Source: Sodiomyces alkalinus F11 (Eukaryota; Ascomycota; Sordariomycetes; Glomerellales; Plectosphaerellaceae). Taken from it: a stretch of DNA of 64,000 nucleotides. Shown piece by piece: positions 1 to 10,751 of this stretch. Positions within the stretch are counted from its first letter, which is position 1. The number at the start of each line of letters is the position of its first letter. The position numbers and the translations under genes are program-made. A model generated the notes under the pieces. It did no database searches. It saw only the letters and a list, made by a program, of their open reading frames with translations, and was not told the origin of the DNA. The stretch covers positions 248,001-312,000 of the forward strand of contig NW_021167094.1 of NCBI RefSeq assembly GCF_003711515.1, written 5' to 3'.

Positions 1-1410
1 GGTGTCCACAACGTCGTCTCCGGTGTGGATGGCGTGGAGAACGGACTGCAGCCGACCCACGACCGGCGAAGTATGACGGGACGAAACCTCGGGAAACGAT
101 GTGGCCCGTAATTCAGCGAGAGAAGACTCGTAGGTGAGAGGTCGATCCGGTTGGAAGACGGGCGGCTCCCCAGCACCACCAGATACAGCCAACTCCATAA
201 TGGGACAATGCCGAAGAGCGACGACGGACGGCGATCTTGTCTCATGATGCCTGGTATTGCTGTCAACCAGAGCCCTGAATTCGACAGCCGCAGCGTCGTT
301 CTCGGAAACGACAAGCCCACGACGGCCGCGGCTATGAAGGGCACGAAGTGCCGAGTCAAAAGTCGAAGGGTTGTATTGGCGATGGCCAGGGGGGCCTGCA
401 GTTAGAGGGAGCGGGGCGCCGGGGCCGGTTGCCAAAGTCGACTTGTAGCCTCCACAGATGTTGGTAACGTTGACAGCTTCCCCAGTTGGCTCCCCGAAGG
501 CCTGGCGGTTATGGTTAAGATAATGAGCCCGCGAGGAAGGAAACGTGTCGCGGTTTTTCGGCTCACGAGGGGGTGCATTGCTAAAACGACTCGAGCGAGT
601 CTCTGCCGGTGAACGGGATTGTCTGCCTCTCCCGGCTGTATCCAAATGTCCAGGGGTCTGGGGAGCAACGGAAGCGATACTGAAACGACTGTTGTTTACA
701 GCATTGACGGGTTCCGAGTGGGAGAGGCGTGGCCTAGGTTGCAGCAGTTTCAGAGCCCTCTTCTGGTTCGGATTCGGGTATGAAGCCAGGTTATGAAGAG
801 ACTTGACAGTTAGGCGACCGAGAGCATGCTCGAAGGGGCTGCCATTGGAAGACAAGTCACCGTCTTCTTCAGCGGCACAGTCTTGCTGGCTGGCCTCGTC
901 GACTTCGTTCCCGTTAACAGCCGGCGTCATCATACCTGGGCTAGGCTGAGACTGAGAGGAGTGCAGGCTCCGGGACTGAGACCGCGGGGCAGACATGCCA
1001 ATGCGGTCAGGCGTCTCAATATCCTTCTTAGCATGAGGCGGGGTCACGGCACGGTCTTGGTTCTGCTGCAGAGGATTATATACCGGCATGGCACGGGCTG
1101 GGGCGCTGTCGAAGTCGGCTTGATCATAAGGTGAAAGCATCTCCTGCAGCGACAAAGCTTCAAGGGCTGACTTGGGGAAGAGGGACCGTTCCATGGTGCC
1201 AGGACTAGGACCGGGCGGGTCGGGAGGCCACTTGAAGGCACGGCGGAGGCGAGTGGGAGGTTTGATGGGCTGAACTGCCTTGGGATTGTAGATGGTACCC
1301 GCCGTGGTGTACTTCGGAGAGTCTGCCTCGTTGTGGTTTCTCTCAGGGCCTGGGGAGAAGCTGGTTATGGCAGTGCTGGCAGAGGAAGAGGCGGGCGAGG
1401 GATTGTCCAT
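1..1410 (-). CDS. Ser/Pro-rich hypothetical protein, N-terminal part (runs off the window)
   Basis: An open frame of 470 codons runs leftwards from an ATG at 1410-1408 to base 1 without a stop, so the gene is cut by the window edge. A TAA lies in frame 21 nt upstream of this ATG, which fixes it as the most 5' start. The predicted protein begins MDNPSPASS and is low in predicted order: rich in Ser, Pro, Asn, Gln and Arg, with no signal peptide or membrane segment. Two stretches look more conserved in style: an early segment around residues 33-65 with repeated Pro and aromatic residues, and a later Gly/Pro segment (LTAGPPGHRQYNPSTF) around residues 350-365. I do not recognise the family. The frame has coding-like third-position GC and no intron signals. 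The C-terminal part outside the window could carry a recognisable domain, so no function is offered. Confidence 0.72.
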   Translation of the reverse strand, partial: MDNPSPASSSASTAITSFSPGPERNHNEADSPKYTTAGTIYNPKAVQPIKPPTRLRRAFKWPPDPPGPSPGTMERSLFPKSALEALSLQEMLSPYDQADFDSAPARAMPVYNPLQQNQDRAVTPPHAKKDIETPDRIGMSAPRSQSRSLHSSQSQPSPGMMTPAVNGNEVDEASQQDCAAEEDGDLSSNGSPFEHALGRLTVKSLHNLASYPNPNQKRALKLLQPRPRLSHSEPVNAVNNSRFSIASVAPQTPGHLDTAGRGRQSRSPAETRSSRFSNAPPREPKNRDTFPSSRAHYLNHNRQAFGEPTGEAVNVTNICGGYKSTLATGPGAPLPLTAGPPGHRQYNPSTFDSALRALHSRGRRGLVVSENDAAAVEFRALVDSNTRHHETRSPSVVALRHCPIMELAVSGGAGEPPVFQPDRPLTYESSLAELRATSFPEVSSRHTSPVVGRLQSVLHAIHTGDDVVDT

Positions 1411-3687
1411 GGCTCGAGACGTTATTTATCGCGTTTGCATGGCAGGTTTCGTCTTGGCTTGAACGATCAAGTGGACGGCTTCTGGTCTGGCCAGGCACTT
1501 GCAATCCGTTTACCTCGTAGGGAAGGCGTGTTGAAAGTTGACTGGACTGGGAGCAAAACTTAATAGAAGCTCCCATGCAGCAATGGGGCTGGAACTGACC
1601 GTAAAAGAAGAGAGATTGCGGCCGATGTCGTCGAATGAAGATAGATTGAACAGTGCTCTTTCTGGCGTATTGAGAACAGAGAAAGCGTTGCCACGATGGA
1701 ACAACACTTAGTAGGGAATGGTGTACAATGGAAAGATGCGCGAATAAGTTGACCGACTGCCTGTAGATGACGATGGCGAGGCGCGGAAAGAAGAAGATGG
1801 GTAAAGTCCAAAGAAGCGGAAGGTTCAGAACGAGGATAGCCCTAGGGACTAGAGTGGGCTGAAGTGCAAGTACGGAGAGGAACGGTAAGAAGCGGAAGGG
1901 TAAGGGGAAGGAGTTATCTCAGGCAGACATCTTAGGTGAGATCGCCAGGTGATGACTGATGAGGTATGGCAACGAAGGCAAGGAAGCCTAGAAGTCACCA
2001 ACAACTCCCAGGGGAAAGGCGGAATAAAAAGGGAGGGACACTCCAGTAACATTACAAGCCAGAAGGGGGGAAGGGAAGTTGCGTAGAGTTAGCGGGAGGG
2101 GGGGATTCAAGGAAGGAAGGAAAGAAAGAAAGAAGGAAGGGACGGGGAAAGAGTCGTGGAAGGTGGGGATGAGCCGAGGCGTTCCAAGGCTTCAACCACA
2201 GATATTGGTTTAAGTACAGTAATGGCAGGCTGGCGCAACGGATAATCACTGGAAAGTTATTGTATTGAATAGCAGGCCGCCATCGACATTGAAGAGAATA
2301 ACGAATGGCCCAAATGGCCAGGGGCTTCAACCTACACGTTTGGTGGTAGATGACTGAAAGGAAAGCCCCGTCGAGGGAAGGTTTGATCTATGTACAGCCA
2401 CCACATACCTGATTTACGGATAAGTTACAGAGGAACATCACGGTTAAGAGCAAAGGGGAAATGGGTACGAGACCCAGTACCGGATGATGGTATTGACAGT
2501 AAGCCGCTACTTAAGGTACCTTACACTTACCTCAGACCAGGCTAGGGATATGAGGTAGTCAAGTATAATTGCAGGATGCACGAAAGACGCAGAAATGAAC
2601 GTTGTATTATCGCCGGATATGCTAGGTGGTGTTTTCTGTCCAGGAGAACCACTAGGTCAATCTCTACTCAGCCCAGCGGGAAAGCCAAGAGAGGGAACAA
2701 CGTTAAAGCCACGGCCACAACAGTAAGGTAGGTGGTCTTTTACTCCGAAAAAAGCGAGGCTCGGTGTTGATAACGACAAGTGGAGGATGGCTGATTATTC
2801 GAAACGAGACAGGCTGTAAATCGGAATCAAGTATTTCAGGCGTAGTGTAGGTCGTCTGGGTCAAAAGACGCCCTTGTTATCCCCTCACAGTTGGTTTCAT
2901 CCATGCTACCCACCTCGATTAAACTGTCTCCGTATCCTTACAGCATGTGAGTTCCCGAGTGAAACGGCCCTGAGCGCCGACGAAGTCCCATATCAACTTC
3001 CTCCAACCCTGGGTCCAAAGCTGATGGTTTCTTTTTCCCTCCTGAAGTCACCGGTAACCCTTTCCCCGGCTGTCGTTCCGGGTTTGATCGGGACTGATTT
3101 GGCAAACGCCTCGTTCCTCTCGCAGAAGATGAAAGCATCGAATATCGAGTTACATAGACGCCGAGGTTGAAATCGACCGACGCCCCAGCTAAAGGCCACC
3201 TCCCGTGGCACCATTCATACATTTGTGCTTGAAACAATCATTCCTCTACGATAACTGTTCATGCGGACCTCAGGACGGCAACTCCGGTGTATCCCCCTTT
3301 GCTTTAATATTTTTTTGTTGACGAGACGAGAAGGAAATGGAGGGAATATACGTGTCGAGAGTCGAAACTTCAAGAAGAAAAAGAAGAAGAAGAAAAGCCC
3401 AGGGTACTGTTTCGTACGACAGTGGGGTACCGAAGTAGTCGAGACAAGTAGCTGATCGGAGTCAAGACGCATCAAGTTGTCGTGTCTCTTCGGGGGGTGA
3501 GGCACATCTGCGATTATCAAGAGTTTCCAACAAGGTTGGCCATATACATAGAGAGAGAGATAGAAGGTAAAATTGAGCGAATTGAAAGCGCTATATGTGC
3601 GCGGCTTATTACCCGAAGAAATTTGCGCCAAAATCAGCGTGCAGAAAAGAGAAGAGTCCGATGTCGTCGACGCGCGGAGAAAAAGGT
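1411..3687. other. gene-free interval, 2.3 kb
   Basis: Lies upstream of the leftmost gene and downstream of palI, both on the minus strand. It contains a purine-rich GGAA/GAAAG tract at about 2100-2160, the palindrome AAGGTACCTT at 2513-2522, and short A/G runs at 3373-3396. Open frames here are short, overlap on both strands and show no family resemblance. It probably holds the long 5' leader and promoter of the leftmost gene. Confidence 0.6.
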
Positions 3688-6129
3688 TCAGAGAGGTCCC
3701 TGAGGATACGCGCTCCCGGGAATTAATCCACCACCCCCGCCTCCGGGAGGAGGCGCCATCCGGCCTCCGGGAAGCTGGAAGTCCGGATTACTGTTGAGGA
3801 GTATATCCTGTTGCTGGGGACGTCGTGGAGGTGGCTGGCGCCCGTAGCCAGGCATGGGAGGTGGAGGGTTCCAGCGCGGGTTCACGCCCCGTTGTGATAT
3901 CGAAGTAAAATTCGAACGATCAGAGTCCGCGCCAGGGCTTACACCACGGGGGGGAACGCGTCCATCGTTGGAGCTCTCGTATGATTTGGAGGGCGGCATG
4001 TCAGTTTGATGGGAGACAGGCGCATTGGAGTGGGTGGGGCCCGCAGACGCGAATCGCGGATCGATGTCCTCATAGTAGTCGTGGCTTGGCGATGTTGCAC
4101 CCTGTGGTGACGCAACACGGACGGCAGGGAGTTCTGCAGCTGCCCGTGTATTCAGAGGGGAGGGTACGTTCGGAGAATGACGTCCCTGCGCATGGCCTTG
4201 CGCCCATGCCTGACGTGGTGGTACGTATTGGCTGTTGTGGTGTTAGGCAACGGTACTATTCGGGTGCGGTCGAGGAGAGATAAAACGGGGCTTTTCTTTT
4301 CTTATTCTTATTCTTTTTTTTTTCTNNNNNNNNNNNNNNNNNNNNNNNNNNNNNNNNNNNNNNNNNNNNNNNNNNNNNNNNNNNNNNNNNCTCTTCGTTG
4401 CCATACTTGCTGCCTTCGCTCATATATGTGTCGTGGCGTTGAGCAGACTCGGTTCGGTCCTGTTGCAAACCCACCATGCCGGCAATGTCCGAATCACTCT
4501 CACGAAGACCGCCTGCTGGAAACGATCCGAATCCCTGCGGGGCATGGGCAGGGCTTCCGGTAACCGCGTCTAGCTCCACTGCTTGACCCACGGGTCCCTG
4601 CGGGTTATCGCCCGGCAGTGGTGGCGGCGATTCCGCTCTAGGTAGGCTGTTTCGATCTGGGTTGTACGGCTCGTAGCCCCCTTGCACCATGTTCGGAAGA
4701 GAGGGATTCGTGCTGTTGTTGGCGCCGTACTCCGATGCGCCATCCGATGGACCCCGCCCGTAAGACCCTGCATAGCCATTGGCCGGGCTGGGTCGCCTGT
4801 CATATGGCCCTGGACTCTGATGACCCTGGGGAGTCGCACGGCCGCCTCCCATCATGACGCCCGCGGCGTGCCCTCCCCTTGACGGCGGCCCGTAGCCTCC
4901 TCCTCCCATATTACCACCGCCAGGGCCATATCCACCACGGCCCCTGGGACCGTAGCCTCCGCGGCCATTCGTCGGAGGGGGACCACCGTAACCTCCTCGA
5001 CCGCCATAGCCACCGCGGCCTCGATACCCGCCTGGGGGAGGGCCCCCGCGGCCTCTCGAGTTCATGCGGTCAAACGAGCGGCTGTGTTCTAGGGAGGGCT
5101 CTCGGCGGACGTTTTCGTATGGATCCTGATGGACAGCGATGGGATTGCCATACTGATCACGTTCCGGATGGGGTATAGAGCCCGCCCTTGACGGTGGCAT
5201 CATGTCGCTGTGGCCGGACCGGTTGGTGGGGCTTTGGGCCGTCAGGGGGATGCGTTCATCGCTACCATGGTCGTGTTCGTCCTCCTTCTTCTGTTGCTCA
5301 AACGAAGCAAACTGAGGTAGGGCGTCGGCCCCCCCGTTTCCTCCACTCAAAGCAGGGACGGTCGGTTGCGAGGCAGCTGCGGTGAAGGTAGCGGCCTTCG
5401 CTTGGGCCTCGCGGTTGAAGTAGTTTTCTCCACTCATCTCTGCATTTTCAGCGATCTTCTTCCGGCGCGATTTTCTGCTAACCAGGGTACGCCACATGGC
5501 GCAGGAAACCAGCCCGCTCAGACCAACCATGATAGTTGCGGCCAGCGTGATGTACGATCCCCATGCCATATGAGGAATAAAAAGAAGGACGTCGACGAGG
5601 AACGCGAGCAGGCAGACGAGAAAGACGATGATGGAGTATATGAAGAGGACCAAGAGGTACCGAGACGAATGCGACGGCGAATGCAGATGGGCGACCACGG
5701 CCATGACGAACATTACTAGCGTAAAGAGAGCGGCGATGGGGTGCACGATCAGGATGGGGGCAAGCGTGTTCCGGACCGATTCGGGCAGGTCGAAGTCCTG
5801 AGGACTATGGTCGGCTGCAGTCTCACAGTTAGCACGCGCTACTCTAGGTATCTTGACGGCCCCTCAGCTCCGAGGCCAAAGACGCGCCGTAAGACGGCCG
5901 CGACCCAACCGGGCTGACAGACCAGGATAGAAGACAACTTACAAAGGCTATAGCCTATTTGAATACCGCTGCAACTGCCACCATCACAGAAGCCGAAAAC
6001 GCCAAAACTGACGCCATCGAAATGGGCGAGGGGAATGGCCTCTATGATAGGGGCCGACAAGACGGAGAGCAGCAGCAGAGCGAAAGCCGCAAAGAGCAGA
6101 ATGGAGAGAGGGGTGGCGGGCCTCAGCAT
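3688..6129 (-). CDS. palI: PalI/Rim9 pH-response regulator, SUR7/PalI family membrane protein
   Basis: Three exons: 6129-5943, 5814 to the assembly gap, and 4231-3688. Exon 1 begins MLRPATPL and encodes the first membrane segment, then a short Cys-containing extracellular loop (FGFCDGGSC). Its donor GTAAGT at 5942 joins an acceptor CTGCAG ending at 5815, with a GCTAAC branch site. Exon 2 adds three more membrane segments, giving the four-helix SUR7/PalI fold, then a long Gly/Arg/Pro-rich cytoplasmic tail. The second intron contains the 65-N gap and ends at an ACAACAG acceptor (4233-4232). Exon 3 reads SPSHDYYED and TSISQRGVNPRW, typical of PalI tails, to a stop at 3690-3688. PalI/Rim9 helps place or stabilise the PalH/Rim21 sensor at the plasma membrane in ambient alkaline pH signalling that activates PacC. 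The family role is established; membership is clear from sequence. The missing bases leave the exon 2 end and exact length (about 720 residues) uncertain. Confidence 0.93.
4326..4390. other. assembly gap, 65 N
   Basis: A run of 65 N inside palI, at or just past the end of exon 2. It is flanked by a T-rich/A-rich low-complexity tract (4287-4325), which probably caused the sequencing failure. The donor site of palI intron 2 is most likely hidden here. Confidence 0.97.
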
Positions 6130-6164
6130 GATGTGCTTCGGAATTATGTTTCCTTTTCCCCCCC

Positions 6165-6223
<59 letters not shown>

Positions 6224-8600
6224 CTTGTTCTTGTTGTTGTTGTCGCTATGGATAGAAGGAACCCGCGTTTCGGTGGGAGGGGAGAGCCGCTATGAAGCAA
6301 CGCCGGCGACAAAGGGACGTTGGACGAGTCGCCCGACACAAGCCAATGCGACAGGGTGGCGTGTGTGATCTTTTAGTAAAAAGGCGAGATGAGTCCGGGC
6401 ATTGTCAAAACGGGATGTGCGAGGCCAACGTTCTGAGGGACGGTTCGCGACGGAAGCGGATCGAGACTCAGAGCCGATATGATTCAAGCGTTCGCCGGTT
6501 TAGTTCGTTTTCCTAAGCGTCGCTGGTTTTGACTCTGCTCGACTCCTGGGTTCAGCAGTGTTCGGTCGAACGTGTGACGGTGCTGCCGGACTATGAAAGG
6601 AAGACGAGCGACGATAGAAGGAAGCCAAGCAAGCGCATGAGGTGAGCTCGATGCTAAATCAATCGTAGTGCGATTGGTGAATGAGTGAGGTTGAAGACTT
6701 GGGAAAAAATGAGTGTGTGGTATGAAGGAGCGAAAGAAGAAACCGGTCAATGAGAGAATTTGAATTATCCCGGATTACCTGGGCCGCTACAAACACATGT
6801 CCAGGCTGGAAAACCAGGTATTCAGCAGAATGAGTGGAAGAGTTGGGAACAGGAGGAAGGGTGTCAGGAACTGGGCGTGGGACAGCGAGCCTGCCCACAC
6901 TAGGCGCGCACAGGACGGGTAATCCCCACGGAGTACAACAGAACTTGAGTGTACTACTGCTACCGTGTGTGGAGTAGCCGGTACCTGTATATTGCCGTTC
7001 GTTTTCTATTGTCCTATGTACTGTCTTTTCTGAAGAACTACACCGAATACACAACTTCGAAAGGGTGGTGTGGGGATATGCACTGTCAAAACACTGTGCG
7101 CCGCAGTTTTGGGTCCAAGTTCTGATTAATTGCGAAATCCAAGGGGTTACTTTAGCCTAGCGGAACTTTAGCAGCAGGGCCCATCAGGGGGGCCAATGGC
7201 TGGGGTCCGCACACGTTGGAACCTGATAAACTTGACTTGAAGATACGAAATCATTAATCATCATGTGTGCAGATGGAGAAAAGGTTCTCTTTTCTCTGTT
7301 ATCCATTCCCCATTCGACGCCATCAGTCTGCTTCGCCTGGCTCCAACCAAGACGAACACAAGTCGCATGCAACGAGCTTGGCTCTGATCTTCATGACGTC
7401 TATCATTGATCACTCCGTTCCGTTCCGTCCCTTTCCTGCCCTCTCTTCCTCCATGCCCTGTTTCTATCTTTTTAAGAAGAAGGGGGAATTCGCCAGGAAA
7501 GGAAAGGAAAAGGAACCCTGCATTTGTCAGGTTTTAACTCCGTCGAGGCACGACTCTTCACAATGGGAAGCGCTCCTCATGAATGCAACGTCGAGCGTTT
7601 GACTTGTGATACCAATCCGCTAATCGTGTACTACGGTGTACTACGGAGACCCTGTCAGATCCCCTCAGGCACCATCCGCCAACTGAGTACGGAGTACTTT
7701 GTACGATGGAATTCTTCATGCAAAAGACAATCTTCCGTGCGTCTTTATCGATGACATGATCTGTTTGACGCCGAGCCAATTCCCAATTCGGGGGCAACAG
7801 GGTTTCAAGCTTTCTTTCTATATATATATATATATATGTATAAAAGCGACTGTATCTAATAGTACATGTTAGAACTAGAGAGCCAGTTGCACTAATTGGA
7901 ACTCACGCGTCGGAGTAGAATCATTTTGCTCCGGGCCAGACACGGCTGGGCCCATGTACGATATTCTCTATCGGCTGGCCTACGTTGTACAGTGTACGCC
8001 TGCGTCTGCCCTAGCGTCGTTAAAATTAGCCAGCAGATTGATACCTTAGCTTGTTCCTTCGCTCTTTGAAAGAAAAATGCTGCGGATCCTTCAGTGGCAA
8101 GTCTCAAATCCTGCATCCAATATTGAAATTTGGGGTTTTCGTCGCAGAGCATAAACACTACGGTACGGCGGCTTCACCTTCGTCACGGTCTGGGTACAGT
8201 TTGTATCCTTTCAAGATGCACTTTCCACGAAAGTCTCATTCAAGTTGTCCCTGAACTTATCCATGTAGGATTCCACATCAGAGCCTCATCATCTTGCGGT
8301 TCGCGGTTCATCTTCTCATCATCTGGATGGAACGAGCCAGTAAGATGGGGGGCTGGCAATTTTCCGTTGACAGGTGGTAAAGACTGTCAGGATGCCTAAA
8401 GTGGATATCGGCCGGAAAGGCGGAGACTTCGTCATTTACATGTACGGATGAACCTACGGAGTAATTACAGGTACGGATACACGGCACGTCGGTGTCAAGG
8501 AAATTTATCTTCTCCATCAGCCTCGTTTTACTTCCCAGACGAGAGCGAATCGACTCTCTCGTCTGTTCCTCTTCGCAGGCTCGCCATGTTACCAAATACC
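6130..8600. other. divergent intergenic region between palI and the ABC1-family gene
   Basis: A 2.5-kb gene-free interval serving as promoter for both flanking genes. It holds the (CAA)n leader repeat, a short TA run at about 7820-7838, three copies of the intergenic motif ACGGAGTA (6928, 7689, 8456), and pyrimidine-rich stretches near 7400-7470. No open frame with family resemblance was seen on either strand. Confidence 0.6.
6165..6222 (-). repeat. (CAA)n microsatellite in the palI 5' leader
   Basis: About 19 uninterrupted TTG units on the plus strand, followed by interrupted TTC/TTG units to about 6243. In the palI mRNA sense this is a CAA run ending about 36 nt before the start codon. The in-frame upstream extension through it (poly-Thr) has no ATG, only a GTG at 6339, so it should be untranslated leader. 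Confidence 0.9.
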
Positions 8601-10751
8601 ATGGCTTCACGGTCCTTCCTAAGGAGACCGGCTACCTCAAGAATAAGAATGGGAGCAAGTTGTCTGGCCATCTCGACCACCACATCGTTTCGATCCTCTA
8701 TCGCCCTTCATCCATCGACATCCCGACACGTATCGACATTATCGACATATTCTGCCATCTCCTCCTTGACCTCTTCACGCCTCTCTCTTACCCGAACAGA
8801 CCGATTCCCCCGGGCCGCACGGTTACGTCTACCGTCACAACAACAAACAAGGAGTTTCCAGGGCCCGGGGGGTGCCTTTCAGCCGCTCCAGCCCCCCTCT
8901 CCCTCCTCCCTCGGTGCCCCCAAGGCCGCTCGCACCTACACACGCCCCCGCAAACTCCTCCGCCGTCTCCTCATCCTTTCCTTTGCCCTTGGCACTCTCT
9001 ACGCCGTCGACCGCTACGCCTACTCCTCCGGCATCGGGCGCTCCCTTCGCACCTTCGGCATCGGTCTGCTCGTGGCAGCCGACTATAAGCTCAACTTCCG
9101 CCCGGACCCTTGGTTCGGAGACTCCATCACCGACGTGCACCGTCGCAATGCCGAGCGCATCTTCCACCTCCTGCGCGTCAACGGTGGTCTATACCTCAAG
9201 ATGGGCCAGGCCATCGCCATGCAGTCCGCCATCATGCCTCCCGAGTTCCAGCGCATGTTCTCCCGCATGTTCGACGACGCCCCGCAGGGCCCCTGGTCCG
9301 ACGTCGAGGCCGTTATACGCGAGGACTTTGGAGGCAGGTCGCCGGAGGAGGTCTTTGGCGTCAGCTTCTCGGGCGAACAACCGGGCAAAGGTCTCATGGA
9401 GCGCCGTGCCCGTGCCAGCGCGAGCGTCGCCCAGGTGCACTGGGCCCGCCTACCCGACGGCCGCGAGGTGGCCATCAAGATCCAGAAGCGTGAAATCGCC
9501 AAGCAGATATCATGGGACCTGTGGGCCTTCAAGACGGTCACCTGGGTCTACAGCAAGTGGTTCGACTTGCCCCTCTACAGTCTCGTCCCCTTCATTACGG
9601 AACGGCTTGAGCTGGAGACGGACTTTGAGAACGAGGCACGCAACTCGGAGACGATGCGCCGTCTCGTCGAAGGCGAGAGAGGCCTGCGCGGCCGCGTTTA
9701 CGTCCCGAACGTCTACCCGGAGTTGTCGTCCAAGCGCGTATTGACCGCCGAGTGGATCGAGGGCGTCCGACTATGGGATAAGGAAGGAATCACGGGCCGG
9801 TGGCTGGGAGGCCGCGCCAACGGTTCCCCGGGCGCCCAGGGTGCGGCCCTGCACCCGGAAACCGACATGGAGGCGGCGCGCCGCGAGCTGCGAGCGCGAC
9901 CGTACGCCGAACGGCTCAAGCCGGAGCGGACCGAGTGGAAGGGCCGGCGCGGCCGAGGCGGGCTTGGCCTGTCGACCAAGGACGTCATGACGACCATGGT
10001 GGACCTCTTCTCGGCGCAGATCTTCAAGTGGGGGGTGGTGCACTGCGACCCGCACCCGGGCAACTTGTTCGTGCGGCGCAAACCGGGCGGGCAGGCCGAG
10101 CTGGTGCTCATCGACCACGGGCTGTACGTGTACATGAAGCCCGACTTCCGACGACAATACGGCCAGTTCTGGAAGGCGCTGATGACGTTCGACAACGCGA
10201 CCATCACGCGGGTGGCGGCCGAGTGGGGCATCCGGGCGGCCGACATCTTCGCCAGCGCGACGCTGCTCCGGCCCTACGAGGGGGGCGACTCGAGCACGCG
10301 CAAGGGCATCCTGAAGGGCCTGGAGGGGGCGACGCCGGCGGAGCGGCAGTACGCCATGCAGCAGAAGATGAAGCAGGGCATCCGAGAGATGCTGGGCGAC
10401 GAGGAGAAGTGGCCCAAGGAGCTCATCTTCATCGGCAGGAACATGCGCATCGTGCAGGCCAACAACCAGCACTTAGGCTCTCCGGTCAACCGGGTCAAGA
10501 TGATGGGCGAGTGGGCGAGTCGCAGCCTGTTCGAGGACCGGGCTTTGCCTCTGGGGAGCAGGCTCGGCAACGCATGGCGGCATGTCCTCTTCAAGCTCGT
10601 CATGCTCGCCTCCGACGTGGCCTTCTACTTCTTCCGGCTCAGGCAGTGGCTTGGCAGGGGCGGAGGTATGGAGGACGAGATGGAGAAGAGGATGAAGGTG
10701 ATGGCGCAGGACTACGGTATAGAGTTGCAGCAAGATGTCTTTGAGGGATAG
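8601..10751 (+). CDS. mitochondrial ABC1/UbiB-family atypical kinase, Mcp2/Cqd2 (ADCK1) type
   Basis: A single exon encodes 716 residues from ATG 8601, which sits in a strong ACCATGG context. An in-frame ATG at 8448 would add 51 residues of unlikely composition. The N-terminus (MASRSFLRRPATS, many Arg/Ser) looks like a mitochondrial presequence, followed by a hydrophobic segment near residue 130. Family hallmarks occur in order: the KxGQ motif (LKMGQ) near residue 199, the Ala-rich nucleotide loop (ASASVAQVH) near 271, VAIK lysine near 293, the catalytic HCDPHPGN at 481-488, and DHG at 505-507 in place of DFG. DHG is characteristic of the ADCK1/Cqd2 branch. Yeast Mcp2/Cqd2 is an inner-membrane protein affecting coenzyme Q distribution and lipid homeostasis; that role is transferred by homology. 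A Gly/Arg-rich insert lies around residues 400-455. It is followed by a 3.5-kb gene-poor stretch. Confidence 0.92.
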   Translation: MASRSFLRRPATSRIRMGASCLAISTTTSFRSSIALHPSTSRHVSTLSTYSAISSLTSSRLSLTRTDRFPRAARLRLPSQQQTRSFQGPGGAFQPLQPPSPSSLGAPKAARTYTRPRKLLRRLLILSFALGTLYAVDRYAYSSGIGRSLRTFGIGLLVAADYKLNFRPDPWFGDSITDVHRRNAERIFHLLRVNGGLYLKMGQAIAMQSAIMPPEFQRMFSRMFDDAPQGPWSDVEAVIREDFGGRSPEEVFGVSFSGEQPGKGLMERRARASASVAQVHWARLPDGREVAIKIQKREIAKQISWDLWAFKTVTWVYSKWFDLPLYSLVPFITERLELETDFENEARNSETMRRLVEGERGLRGRVYVPNVYPELSSKRVLTAEWIEGVRLWDKEGITGRWLGGRANGSPGAQGAALHPETDMEAARRELRARPYAERLKPERTEWKGRRGRGGLGLSTKDVMTTMVDLFSAQIFKWGVVHCDPHPGNLFVRRKPGGQAELVLIDHGLYVYMKPDFRRQYGQFWKALMTFDNATITRVAAEWGIRAADIFASATLLRPYEGGDSSTRKGILKGLEGATPAERQYAMQQKMKQGIREMLGDEEKWPKELIFIGRNMRIVQANNQHLGSPVNRVKMMGEWASRSLFEDRALPLGSRLGNAWRHVLFKLVMLASDVAFYFFRLRQWLGRGGGMEDEMEKRMKVMAQDYGIELQQDVFEG

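Noticed and set aside
5839..6339. Longer palI N-terminus with a poly-Thr run
   Set aside because: The extension starts at GTG, not ATG, and the family start MLRPATPL is the only ATG in frame; the Thr run is the CAA leader read as protein.
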